Positions 56,796-64,000 of a stretch of 64,000 nt of DNA are shown one piece after another. Under the pieces are notes generated by a model. That model was not told the origin of the DNA. It did not search any database and worked only from the letters and a program-made list of their open reading frames with translations. Position 1 is the first letter of the stretch. Every line of letters begins with the position of its first letter. Position numbers and translations under genes: made by a program. Source of the stretch: Caryophanales bacterium (GTDB lineage Bacteria > Bacillota > Bacilli > Bacillales > Bacillaceae_J); contig DULJ01000046.1 in the NCBI GenBank assembly GCA_012840465.1, positions 1-64,000 on the forward strand, given 5' to 3'.

Positions 56796-57788
56796 CTATT
56801 CTCCATACACATATTTTAAAGCCTCTTCCGGATTAGCATATGGAGCTTTTTCTGCATATTCAGTCGCATCATCTACAACGCTTTGAATATTTTCGAAGAT
56901 CTCTTTCTCTAACGTATCTGATAAAATACCTATATCTTTTAAATAAGAAGAAAAAGTAATGAGCGGGTCTTTTTTCTTAGATTCCTCAACTTCTTCCCGT
57001 GAACGATACGTTCTATCGTCATCGTCACTGGAATGTGGCGTTAACCGATATGAAACCGTTTCAATAAGGGAAGGTCCTTCACCTCTCCTTGCTCTGTCAG
57101 CAGCACGTTTAACAGCTTCATATACCGTGAGCGGATCATTTCCATCAACTGTTTCCCCAGGCATACCATAGCCGATGGCCCGGTCCGATACTTTTTCACA
57201 AGATAATTGTTTTTCAATAGGAACAGAAATCGCATATTTATTATTTTCGCACATAAAAATTACTGGCAGTTTATGAACACCTGCAAAGTTGGCACCTTCA
57301 TGAAAATCTCCTTGGTTTGAAGAACCTTCGCCAAAAGTAACAAAGGATACTAAATCTTTTCCCTCCATCTTTCCTGCAAGAGCGATACCGACAGCATGCG
57401 GCACTTGAGTCGTTACCGGGGAAGAACCAGTTACTATTCGATTTTTCTTCATTCCAAAATGTCCTGGCATCTGCCGTCCTCCAGAGTTTGGATCTTCCGC
57501 TTTTGCAAATCCAGAAAGCATAATGTCCTTCGCTGTCATCCCGAATGTAAGCACAACACCCATGTCCCGATAGTAGGGTAGAACATAATCTTTATTTCGG
57601 TCTAACGCAAAGGTAGCTCCAACTTGTGCGGCTTCCTGTCCTTGGCAAGAAATAACAAATGGGATTTTTCCAGCACGATTTAATAACCACATACGTTCAT
57701 CAATTTTCCGAGCTAAAACCATCGTTGCAAACATTTCCAAAACAGTTTCGTCACTTAAGCCAAGTGATTGATGACGATTTTCCGCCAT
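56796..57788 (-). CDS. bkdAA: Branched-chain alpha-keto acid dehydrogenase E1 alpha
   Basis: 330-residue TPP-binding alpha chain: the TPP motif region FGEGSSNQGDFHEGANFAGV, then FMCENNKYAISVP, and the phosphorylation-loop-like TPHSSDDDDRTYRS. GGGGG precedes the ATG. It follows lpdV, but a family 2 repeat (57820-57967) separates the two. Confidence 0.96.
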   Translation of the reverse strand: MAENRHQSLGLSDETVLEMFATMVLARKIDERMWLLNRAGKIPFVISCQGQEAAQVGATFALDRNKDYVLPYYRDMGVVLTFGMTAKDIMLSGFAKAEDPNSGGRQMPGHFGMKKNRIVTGSSPVTTQVPHAVGIALAGKMEGKDLVSFVTFGEGSSNQGDFHEGANFAGVHKLPVIFMCENNKYAISVPIEKQLSCEKVSDRAIGYGMPGETVDGNDPLTVYEAVKRAADRARRGEGPSLIETVSYRLTPHSSDDDDRTYRSREEVEESKKKDPLITFSSYLKDIGILSDTLEKEIFENIQSVVDDATEYAEKAPYANPEEALKYVYGE

Positions 57789-57819
57789 GTGAGTTTCCCC
57801 CTTATAATAGTAGTGTCAA

Positions 57820-57967
57820 TGTCTAGCTTCAGCGCCCAGCGACTCGAAAAACTTCCCCCGCCTCCGTACGATAAGTCAACATCGTCTCACATTCGTTCGA
57901 CGTGTTTCCTTTATCTCCTCCGGCTCAGTCCAGTCCGAACGGCGCTAATCGTGTGGCCGCCGCTTTT
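57820..57967. repeat. Dispersed repeat, family 2, long copy inside the bkd operon
   Basis: TGTCTAGCTTCAGCGCCCAG ... CCTCCGTACGATAAGTCAAC ... CGCCGCTTTTCTA, parallel to 28746-28893. The last bases supply the stop codon of lpdV at 57968. Confidence 0.85.
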
Positions 57968-59389
57968 CTATCCATGTATTGCCTTTCCATCAACTGCTAA
58001 TGCCGCCTCTCCGATTGCTTCTGATAATGTTGGATGCGGGTGAATGGTATGGGCAATCTCCCATGGTGTTGCATCTAAAACTCTAGCAAGGCCAGCTTCA
58101 GAAATCATTTCCGTTACATGCGGGCCGATCATATGGACACCTAAAAGGTCGTCCGTATCGCAATTTGCCACTAGTTTGACAAAGCCGTCTGATTCTCCGA
58201 AAACAAGTGCTTTACCAATGGCCTTAAACATAAATTTCCCTGTTTTTACATTATATCCTTTTGCCTTGGCTTCCTCTTCTGTGTAGCCCACGCTCGCAAC
58301 TTCTGGATTCGAATAAATACATTTTGAAATCAGGGAATAGTCAATTGGGCTTGGATTTTCTCCCGTCAGATGCTCAACCGCAACGATTCCTTCATGTGAA
58401 GCAACATGGGCCAGTTGTAAACCACCAATTACATCCCCGATCGCATAAATATGGGATTCCTTTGTTTGATAAAATTGATTTGTAAGAATTGCACCTTTTT
58501 CAATTTCAATCAAGGTGTTTTGTAAACCAATATCCTCAACATTTGCCTGTCGGCCAACAGAAACTAACATTGTATCAGCTGAGAATGTTTTTTGTTCGCC
58601 TTTAATTTCAGCTGCAATCGTTACGCCGTTATCTTTTACAAGTGTTTCGGGCAGAACTTTCGCACCTGTCACTATTTTGATTTTCTTCTTTTTCATAATT
58701 CGTTGCATTTCTTTCGAAACTTCATGGTCTTCAGTTGGAATTATACGATCTGCATACTCTATAACCGTAACAGCTACACCGAAATCAGATAGCATGGATG
58801 CCCACTCAATGCCAATTACACCACCGCCTACGATGATCATGGAGCTTGGCAGACTTTCCATCGCTAAAGCTTCATCAGAGGTCATTACATATTTTCCGTC
58901 AATTTCTAAACTAGGCAAAGACCTTGGTCTTGAGCCCGTTGCGATAATTACATTTTTCGGAATTAGCATTTCATTTTCCGCACCACTGTTCATTTCTACA
59001 GAAATAGTACCTGGAGTTGGTGAAAAAATAGACGGTCCAAGAATTCGACCAAACCCTTCATAGATATCAATTTTTCCTTTTTTCATTAAGTGTTCTATTC
59101 CGCGAACAAGTTGATCAATGATTTTTTGTTTACGATCCTGTACTTTTGGAAAGTCAAGCTTAACATCAGATAAGATGACGCCAAATTCTTCACCGCGTTT
59201 TGCTGTTGCATACACTTCTGCACTTCGGAGTAGTGCTTTACTTGGAATACAGCCTTGGTGCAGACACGTTCCACCTAGTTTTCCTTTTTCAACAATGGCT
59301 GTTTTTAACCCAAGTTGCGCAGCTCTAATCGCTGCAACATAGCCACCCGGTCCACCGCCAAGTATAACTAGATCATATTCTGTTGCCAT
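57968..59389 (-). CDS. lpdV: Dihydrolipoyl dehydrogenase of the branched-chain complex (E3)
   Basis: About 473 residues. FAD motif LVILGGGPGGYVAAIRAAQL, redox disulfide GGTCLHQGCIPSKALLRSAE, NAD motif IIVGGGVIGIEWASML, FAD motif IYAIGDVIGG and the C-terminal His-Glu of HPHPTLSEA. Reoxidises E2 dihydrolipoamide. Two adjacent ATGs (59392, 59389); the second has better spacing from GGGGGAG. It follows bcd by about 30 bp; the buk gene normally between them is absent. Confidence 0.95.
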   Translation of the reverse strand: MATEYDLVILGGGPGGYVAAIRAAQLGLKTAIVEKGKLGGTCLHQGCIPSKALLRSAEVYATAKRGEEFGVILSDVKLDFPKVQDRKQKIIDQLVRGIEHLMKKGKIDIYEGFGRILGPSIFSPTPGTISVEMNSGAENEMLIPKNVIIATGSRPRSLPSLEIDGKYVMTSDEALAMESLPSSMIIVGGGVIGIEWASMLSDFGVAVTVIEYADRIIPTEDHEVSKEMQRIMKKKKIKIVTGAKVLPETLVKDNGVTIAAEIKGEQKTFSADTMLVSVGRQANVEDIGLQNTLIEIEKGAILTNQFYQTKESHIYAIGDVIGGLQLAHVASHEGIVAVEHLTGENPSPIDYSLISKCIYSNPEVASVGYTEEEAKAKGYNVKTGKFMFKAIGKALVFGESDGFVKLVANCDTDDLLGVHMIGPHVTEMISEAGLARVLDATPWEIAHTIHPHPTLSEAIGEAALAVDGKAIHG

Positions 59390-59423
59390 CATTTCTCCCC
59401 CTATTTTAGCTTATATTACTTGT

Positions 59424-60521
59424 TTATTTTCGACGACTTAAAATATGTTTGTCATTTTGCAAAAATTGGCTGCGAGAATGACGCATTCTTTCAATCCGTT
59501 CCTCAGCCAGCCGGTCAGCAGCTTTATACGTTGGAATTCCATCCCGCTTTGAAATCTCAATTACTTTCGCAATATTATCATAGATCATTTCCACCTTTTT
59601 CATGGCACGATCTCTGTTATATCCATAAAGTTCATCGGCTACATTAATAACGCCCCCAGCATTTATTACATAATCTGGTGCATAAACAATACCTAACTCG
59701 TGAAGCTGGTCGCCATGACGTTCGTCCTTTAGTTGATTATTAGCAGAACCAGCAATGACCTTTGCCTTTAATTGAGGGATCGTCTGATCATTAATCGTCG
59801 CGCCAAGTGCACATGGCGAATAGATATCACAGTCTACACTGTAAATATCACTTGGGTCGACAGCCTTTGCACCAAAATTATGAACAGCCCGCATTACTGC
59901 ATCTTTATTAATATCTGTAACAATCAGATTGGCACCTTCATTATTCAAGTACTCACATAATGTATAAGCAACACTGCCCACACCCTGAATAGATATTGTT
60001 TTTCCTTCCAACGAATCCGTTCCAAATGCATCCTTAGCGGCGGCCTTCATACCGCGATATACGCCATAAGCCGTTACCGGTGACGGATTCCCTGACGATC
60101 CAAAAGCAGGAGAAATACCCGTTACATAATCTGTTTCCTCATGAATCAAATCCATATCCGCCACTGTTGTTCCGACATCTTCAGCAGTAATATATCGTCC
60201 ATTTAAACCTTGAATATACCTTCCAAATGCCCGGAACATAGCTTCATTCTTATCTTTTTTAGAGTCACCGATGATGACAGTTTTTCCACCGCCCAAATTC
60301 AAACCAGCCGCAGCGTTTTTATATGTCATGCCTTTCCCTAAACGCAACGCATCTTCAATAGCCGCTTCCTCTGATTCATAGGTCCACATCCGCGTTCCGC
60401 CCAGCGCCGGTCCAAGGGTAGTATCATGTATACAGATGATCGCTTTTAAACCTGACTGCTTATCTTGGCAAAAAATCAATTGCTCGTAATCATACTTTTC
60501 CATGTAATTGAAAATTTCCAT
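59424..60521 (-). CDS. bcd: Leucine dehydrogenase
   Basis: NAD-dependent oxidative deamination of Leu, Ile and Val to their 2-oxoacids. 365 residues: [13 protein letters not shown] with catalytic Lys, [15 protein letters not shown] and the Rossmann motif [17 protein letters not shown]. The open frame extends to 60566, but that part lies inside the -24/-12 promoter. AGGTGG is 7 nt from the ATG at 60521 ([14 protein letters not shown]). First structural gene of the bkd operon here; ptb, which precedes bcd in B. subtilis, is missing. Confidence 0.95.
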   Translation of the reverse strand: MEIFNYMEKYDYEQLIFCQDKQSGLKAIICIHDTTLGPALGGTRMWTYESEEAAIEDALRLGKGMTYKNAAAGLNLGGGKTVIIGDSKKDKNEAMFRAFGRYIQGLNGRYITAEDVGTTVADMDLIHEETDYVTGISPAFGSSGNPSPVTAYGVYRGMKAAAKDAFGTDSLEGKTISIQGVGSVAYTLCEYLNNEGANLIVTDINKDAVMRAVHNFGAKAVDPSDIYSVDCDIYSPCALGATINDQTIPQLKAKVIAGSANNQLKDERHGDQLHELGIVYAPDYVINAGGVINVADELYGYNRDRAMKKVEMIYDNIAKVIEISKRDGIPTYKAADRLAEERIERMRHSRSQFLQNDKHILSRRK

Positions 60522-60554
60522 TTTACTTCCACCTTTAGTTTTACTTTTTATAGA

Positions 60555-60650
60555 TGCAAATAACATGCCAATCGCCTAATGTTGAAAGCGCTTTATTTAT
60601 TAGTTTCCTAACAATGCAAAAACATGCAAACACGCAATCTATTGCATGCC
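60555..60650 (-). promoter_or_regulatory. Sigma-54 (SigL) promoter and probable BkdR sites of the bkd operon
   Basis: TGGCATGTTATTTGCA at 60570-60555 matches the -24/-12 consensus with GG and GC exactly 10 nt apart, placing the start site near 60544. Upstream (60610-60650) are repeated TTGCAT half-sites and GCAATAGATTGC, candidate activator sites overlapping the bkdR 3' end. TGAAAGCGCTTTAT at 60583-60596 (plus strand) matches a CcpA cre box except at its end. Confidence 0.85.
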
Positions 60651-62042
60651 ATTATATGCAATTTTATACTTTTCAATTTTGTAATATAAGTTTCTAAGGG
60701 AAATTCCTAATTCTTTTGCAGTCTTTGTTTTATTCCCCTTATTTTTATTTAATTCAAAATAGATTACTTTTGCTTCAAAATCTTCAATCATTTCGGACAA
60801 TGTCCTTGAATTTTCTAACTTAATTTCTAGCGGGAAGTTTGTCTCTTGCTTATTCATCACTTTTGTCTCTAAATGGGGAATATGATGAACATCAACGATA
60901 ACTTCATTAAAGTTCATATTAATAATCGCTCTTCCCAAAATGTTTTCGAGCTCTCTTACATTCCCTGGCCAATCATAACTAGATAAATACTCAAGGGCAG
61001 CATCGGTTAAACCTTCAACATTTCTCCCATAGTCTTGATTTATTTTTTTTAGAAGATGGTAGCTTAATAACGGTAAATCCTCTTTGCGACCACGCAGTGG
61101 CGGGATTTGAATTGGAAGCTTATTTATTCGATAATACAAGTCTTCACGAATTCGACCTTCGGCCATACCTTTTTCAAGATTTACATTAGTAGCGGCTATT
61201 ACGCGAACATTAATGGATATTGGTTTTGTCCCACCAACCCTTACAATTTCATTTTCTTGCAACACTCTTAGTAGTTTCGCTTGAGTTTCTGTAGATAATT
61301 CACCAATTTCATCCAGAAAAATGCTGCCATTGTTCGCTTCCTCAAATAATCCCCGCTTGCCGCCTCGTTTTGCACCTGAAAATGCACCTTCTTCATATCC
61401 GAACAATTCACTTTCCAATAGTGAAACCGATATGGCTGCACAATTGACACGAATAAACTTATTGTACTTACGATTGCTTGCGTTATGTATCGCATGGGCA
61501 AAAAGCTCTTTTCCTGTCCCAGATTCCCCTCTTAAAAGGACAGTTGCCGGGGTTTTGGCACCTAGTTTAGCTTGTTCAATCGCAAAGTGCATCTCATCCG
61601 AGGAACCAATAATATCTTCAAACGTATACTTTGCTTCCAATGTACGAATGATTTGCCTTGCCCTATGCAGTTCTTCTGTTAATGCTTGGATTTCAGAAAC
61701 ATCGCGGATGACGCCAACGCTGCCTTTTAAAACCCCATCAACGATAATAGGAGCAACATTGACAAGTACATCTCTCCCATTCGGACCTACCTTCATTCTA
61801 ACTCCTCGAACAGGCTTTCTTGTCTGCAATACCTTAAAGTGCATACTTTCTCCCTCTGAAATATCCGCCGTTGCTGGCTGCCCGACAACCTGTTCCCTTG
61901 TTAGACCGGTTAATCTAGTATAAGCGGGATTAATGATAATGCCAGTTCCATGCTCGTCAACAACAGAGATCGCTTCATCAGATGATTGGATGATCGCCTC
62001 CAACATTTTCGCATGAACATTGGATTGGTTAAGGTTTTGCAT
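60639..62042 (-). CDS. bkdR: BkdR, sigma-54-dependent activator
   Basis: 467 residues. N-terminal PAS domain (residues ~10-120, [20 protein letters not shown]) that may sense a ligand, AAA+ domain (~140-370) with Walker [16 protein letters not shown], the sigma-54 contact loop GAFSGA (usually GAFTGA) and Walker [11 protein letters not shown], and a C-terminal Fis-type helix-turn-helix ([20 protein letters not shown]). Shorter than B. subtilis BkdR (692), which has additional N-terminal sensing. Located directly upstream of its target operon. Confidence 0.92.
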   Translation of the reverse strand: MQNLNQSNVHAKMLEAIIQSSDEAISVVDEHGTGIIINPAYTRLTGLTREQVVGQPATADISEGESMHFKVLQTRKPVRGVRMKVGPNGRDVLVNVAPIIVDGVLKGSVGVIRDVSEIQALTEELHRARQIIRTLEAKYTFEDIIGSSDEMHFAIEQAKLGAKTPATVLLRGESGTGKELFAHAIHNASNRKYNKFIRVNCAAISVSLLESELFGYEEGAFSGAKRGGKRGLFEEANNGSIFLDEIGELSTETQAKLLRVLQENEIVRVGGTKPISINVRVIAATNVNLEKGMAEGRIREDLYYRINKLPIQIPPLRGRKEDLPLLSYHLLKKINQDYGRNVEGLTDAALEYLSSYDWPGNVRELENILGRAIINMNFNEVIVDVHHIPHLETKVMNKQETNFPLEIKLENSRTLSEMIEDFEAKVIYFELNKNKGNKTKTAKELGISLRNLYYKIEKYKIAYNGMQ

Positions 62043-62197
62043 TTTATTTCACCCCTTAGGAAATAATCGTGCAAAATTCTTCATTTAAATTATCATCTCT
62101 AATAAATGAAAAAAAATCAATGTTTTTTATCTTAATTCTTTTATTATCCCGTGTTATACTTATTTCATTATGAAGTTGATATTGAAAGGGATTTGAT

Positions 62198-62440
62198 ATG
62201 AGCCGACTAATTGCTTTATTAATAGTAGCAATACCTGGATGTCTTGCCGTATTAGGCTTTAAGCTAATGCGCGATACGATCTTTGGTATTGAACAATTCC
62301 ATATACCATTTTTATGGCTGCAATTTTTAATCGGACTTCTATTATTTTTGTTAGGGTTACTATTTGTAGCTGGTTTTATTTTTTACCGAGATAAAAAAAG
62401 GAAAAAACTTCAGCCAAAGTTTCAGAACAAGAAAGTGTAG
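62198..62440 (+). CDS. yqzF: DUF2627 membrane protein YqzF
   Basis: 80 residues with two transmembrane helices (LIALLIVAIPGCLAVLGFKL; LWLQFLIGLLLFLLGLLFVA) and a very basic tail (YRDKKRKKLQPKFQNKKV). Size and position beside bkdR match YqzF. Function unknown. A family 2 repeat begins right after its stop codon. Confidence 0.85.
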   Translation: MSRLIALLIVAIPGCLAVLGFKLMRDTIFGIEQFHIPFLWLQFLIGLLLFLLGLLFVAGFIFYRDKKRKKLQPKFQNKKV

Positions 62441-62441
62441 A

Positions 62442-62593
62442 TGCCCGTTCAGCGAAGTCCACTGGTCGCTTGGCACTGAAACCGGATTAACAAAAGGTCG
62501 TTAGCTAAATCGCTAACGACCTTTTGTTTCACTGTCTAGCTCTAGCGCCCAGCGACTAGTAAACTTCGCTGAACGGGCGCTTGCGCTTTTCTA
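62442..62593. repeat. Inverted pair of family 2 repeats around a strong hairpin
   Basis: 62442-62476 (GCCCGTTCAGCGAAGTCCAC...) is the complement of the 3' part of 62533-62593 (CTAGCTCTAGCGCCCAGCGA...GAACGGGCGCTTGCGCTTTT). Between them, 62489-62529 is a 17-bp perfect stem, AACAAAAGGTCGTTAGC and its complement, with a six-base loop. That stem is a bidirectional terminator for yqzF and the aspartokinase gene. The outer arms abut both stop codons. Confidence 0.85.
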
Positions 62594-62594
62594 A

Positions 62595-63983
62595 TTATCT
62601 TAAAACTAATGGAAGTTCCTCTTGATTGGCCACTTCTGTAAAAAATTCATTATATAACGCTACTACAGCTTTCGGTGCATCTGACTCTGCAACGGCAAAC
62701 ATCATGCTTACCTCTGAAGAACCTTGGTTAATCATTTCAATATTAACCCCTGCACGAGCAAACGCGGCTGTAGCTTTTGCTGAAATACCAACAAAGCTTG
62801 TCATGCCCTCTCCAACAACCATAATCATCGCTTGGTTATGGCGAATAGAAATTGTATCCACATTTAATTCTGTTTTAATACGATCTAACACACGTTGTTC
62901 TTTTTCATCACATAATTGGTTTTCGCGAAGGATGATGGAAGTGTCATCAATTCCCGATGGCATATGCTCATAAGAGATTTCTTCATCTTCTAAAATTTGC
63001 AATAAACGTCGTCCGAAACCAATTTCTCTATTCATTAAGTACTTGCTTACATAGATACTGCAAAATCCTGTATCACTTGCAATTCCTGCAACAGGGTCTT
63101 TTGAGAAGTCTCTTTCAGCAACAATGAAAGTACCAGGTGCTGAAGGGTTATTCGTGTTTTTAATGCATACTGGAATACAGGCACGGAAGGCTGGAATTAA
63201 AGCCTCATCATGGAAAACAGAAAAACCGGCATAAGATAATTCGCGCATCTCTTTATAGGTTAATTCCTTAATTTCTTTTGGATCATCAACAATATTAGGA
63301 TTTGCTACAAAAACTGAGTCAACATCAGTGAAATTCTCATATAGTTCAGCATCTACACCTGCAGCAACGATTGATCCGGTGATATCTGAACCTCCTCTGG
63401 AAAATGTAACAAGGTTTCCTTCAGGTGAAAATCCAAAGAAACCAGGTACAACAATGACTTCTTTACGGTTTTTTAGTTTTTTAAGATTCTCATATGTTTC
63501 AGGTAAAGTTTGTGCATTTCCTGGATCATCTGTGACGACAATTCCTGCTTCTTTTGGGTTTACATATGAAGTGGCTACACCAGTTGAATTTAAGAAAAAT
63601 GCGAAAAGCTTTGCACTATTATCTTCACCGCTGGCTTTTAATCCATCCATGAAGCGCTCTTTATTTGTTTGATCAGCTTGAATTAATTCATGTAAATTCG
63701 CTGAAATTTCATTGATAATCTCATTTGATAAGTTAAGATTTTCAGCTATTTCCTTATAGCGATTAACGATTGCCGTAAGCTTATCATCTGTATTTTCACC
63801 TTTGAGACAGCTTTCTCCCAAAGCAATTAACAAATCTGTAGTTTTTGTATCTTCCTTAAATCTTTTCCCTGGAGCTGAGACAACGATTACTTTTCTATCT
63901 TCGTCTGCTTTTACTATATTTGCTACTTTAATTAATTGTTCAGCACTTGCCATAGATGTTCCGCCAAATTTTGCAACTTTCAT
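62595..63983 (-). CDS. thrD: Aspartokinase (ThrD/YclM type)
   Basis: First step of the aspartate family (Lys, Thr, Met). About 462 residues: KVAKFGGTSMASAEQ kinase motif, FSRGGSDITGSIVAAG, FTDVDSVFVANP, and two C-terminal ACT domains (SIYVSKYLMNREIGFGRRLL; MIMVVGEGMTSFVGISAKAT). Single-chain length without an internal beta-subunit start fits the threonine/lysine-sensitive YclM class rather than DapG or LysC. AGGTGG lies 9 nt from the ATG at 63983. A TTG at 63992 is less likely. Its leader is cut by the window edge. Confidence 0.9.
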   Translation of the reverse strand: MKVAKFGGTSMASAEQLIKVANIVKADEDRKVIVVSAPGKRFKEDTKTTDLLIALGESCLKGENTDDKLTAIVNRYKEIAENLNLSNEIINEISANLHELIQADQTNKERFMDGLKASGEDNSAKLFAFFLNSTGVATSYVNPKEAGIVVTDDPGNAQTLPETYENLKKLKNRKEVIVVPGFFGFSPEGNLVTFSRGGSDITGSIVAAGVDAELYENFTDVDSVFVANPNIVDDPKEIKELTYKEMRELSYAGFSVFHDEALIPAFRACIPVCIKNTNNPSAPGTFIVAERDFSKDPVAGIASDTGFCSIYVSKYLMNREIGFGRRLLQILEDEEISYEHMPSGIDDTSIILRENQLCDEKEQRVLDRIKTELNVDTISIRHNQAMIMVVGEGMTSFVGISAKATAAFARAGVNIEMINQGSSEVSMMFAVAESDAPKAVVALYNEFFTEVANQEELPLVLR

Positions 63984-64000
63984 TCTCTCCAACCACCTAT

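Noticed and set aside
58515-59063. 182-codon plus-strand frame antisense to lpdV
   Set aside because: A shadow of lpdV, whose motifs are complete on the minus strand.
61321-61923. 200-codon plus-strand frame antisense to bkdR
   Set aside because: A shadow frame; bkdR has full AAA+ and Fis motifs on the minus strand.

Overview
The window is chromosome from an endospore-forming, low-GC Bacillaceae. The evidence is spoIIM, the sporulation-time division inhibitor mciZ, T-box leaders, strong AGGAGG ribosome sites, and gene order that follows the B. subtilis yqk-yqj-yqi-bkd region for long stretches. The species cannot be named from the sequence. Nearly all core genes lie on the minus strand, so operons read from high to low coordinates.

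Layout. (1) 1-3.3 kb: repeats, then deoB, xerD and yqzK. (2) 3.4-14.6 kb: a break in the usual fur-yqzK-xerD order, holding T-box-controlled glyQS, a class B penicillin-binding protein, and between them a segment bounded by ~145-bp inverted repeats (5612-5757 and 12251-12396). That segment carries a YbfG-like wall-hydrolase protein, two small envelope or secreted proteins, a frameshifted IS110 transposase and an IS630 element. (3) 14.7-18.1 kb: fur, spoIIM, endoQ, nudF and mciZ. (4) 18.1-25.7 kb: an HlyD/ABC exporter, a LysM-M14 wall peptidase, a cold-shock gene, yqkE, a thiolase and a uvrX fragment. (5) 25.7-37.4 kb: T-box-controlled proI, two SDR enzymes, a two-gene 2-oxoacid:ferredoxin oxidoreductase, namA, rnz, dinB/polY, an M20 peptidase and an Rpn remnant. 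(6) 37.4-50.2 kb: propionyl/methylmalonyl-CoA metabolism (carboxyltransferase, epimerase, MeaB, both mutase subunits), interrupted by prli42, an L,D-transpeptidase, yqjA, artPQR and brxB. A candidate C-rich small RNA lies at 44.59-44.66 kb. (7) 50.5-54.3 kb: an accessory Hsp70 operon (GrpE-like, DnaK-like, J-like/TPR). (8) 54.5-62.4 kb: the branched-chain keto acid operon with its SigL activator bkdR and a clear -24/-12 promoter, but no ptb or buk, then yqzF. (9) 62.6-64 kb: aspartokinase.

How the parts join. Bcd and the Bkd complex turn valine, isoleucine and leucine into branched acyl-CoAs. The propionyl-CoA from isoleucine can pass through the carboxyltransferase, epimerase and mutase encoded about 10-20 kb away to succinyl-CoA. 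Without ptb-buk here, the acyl-CoAs would feed branched fatty acids or this route rather than ATP formation. Two dispersed repeat families run through the window. One of them repeatedly abuts stop codons.
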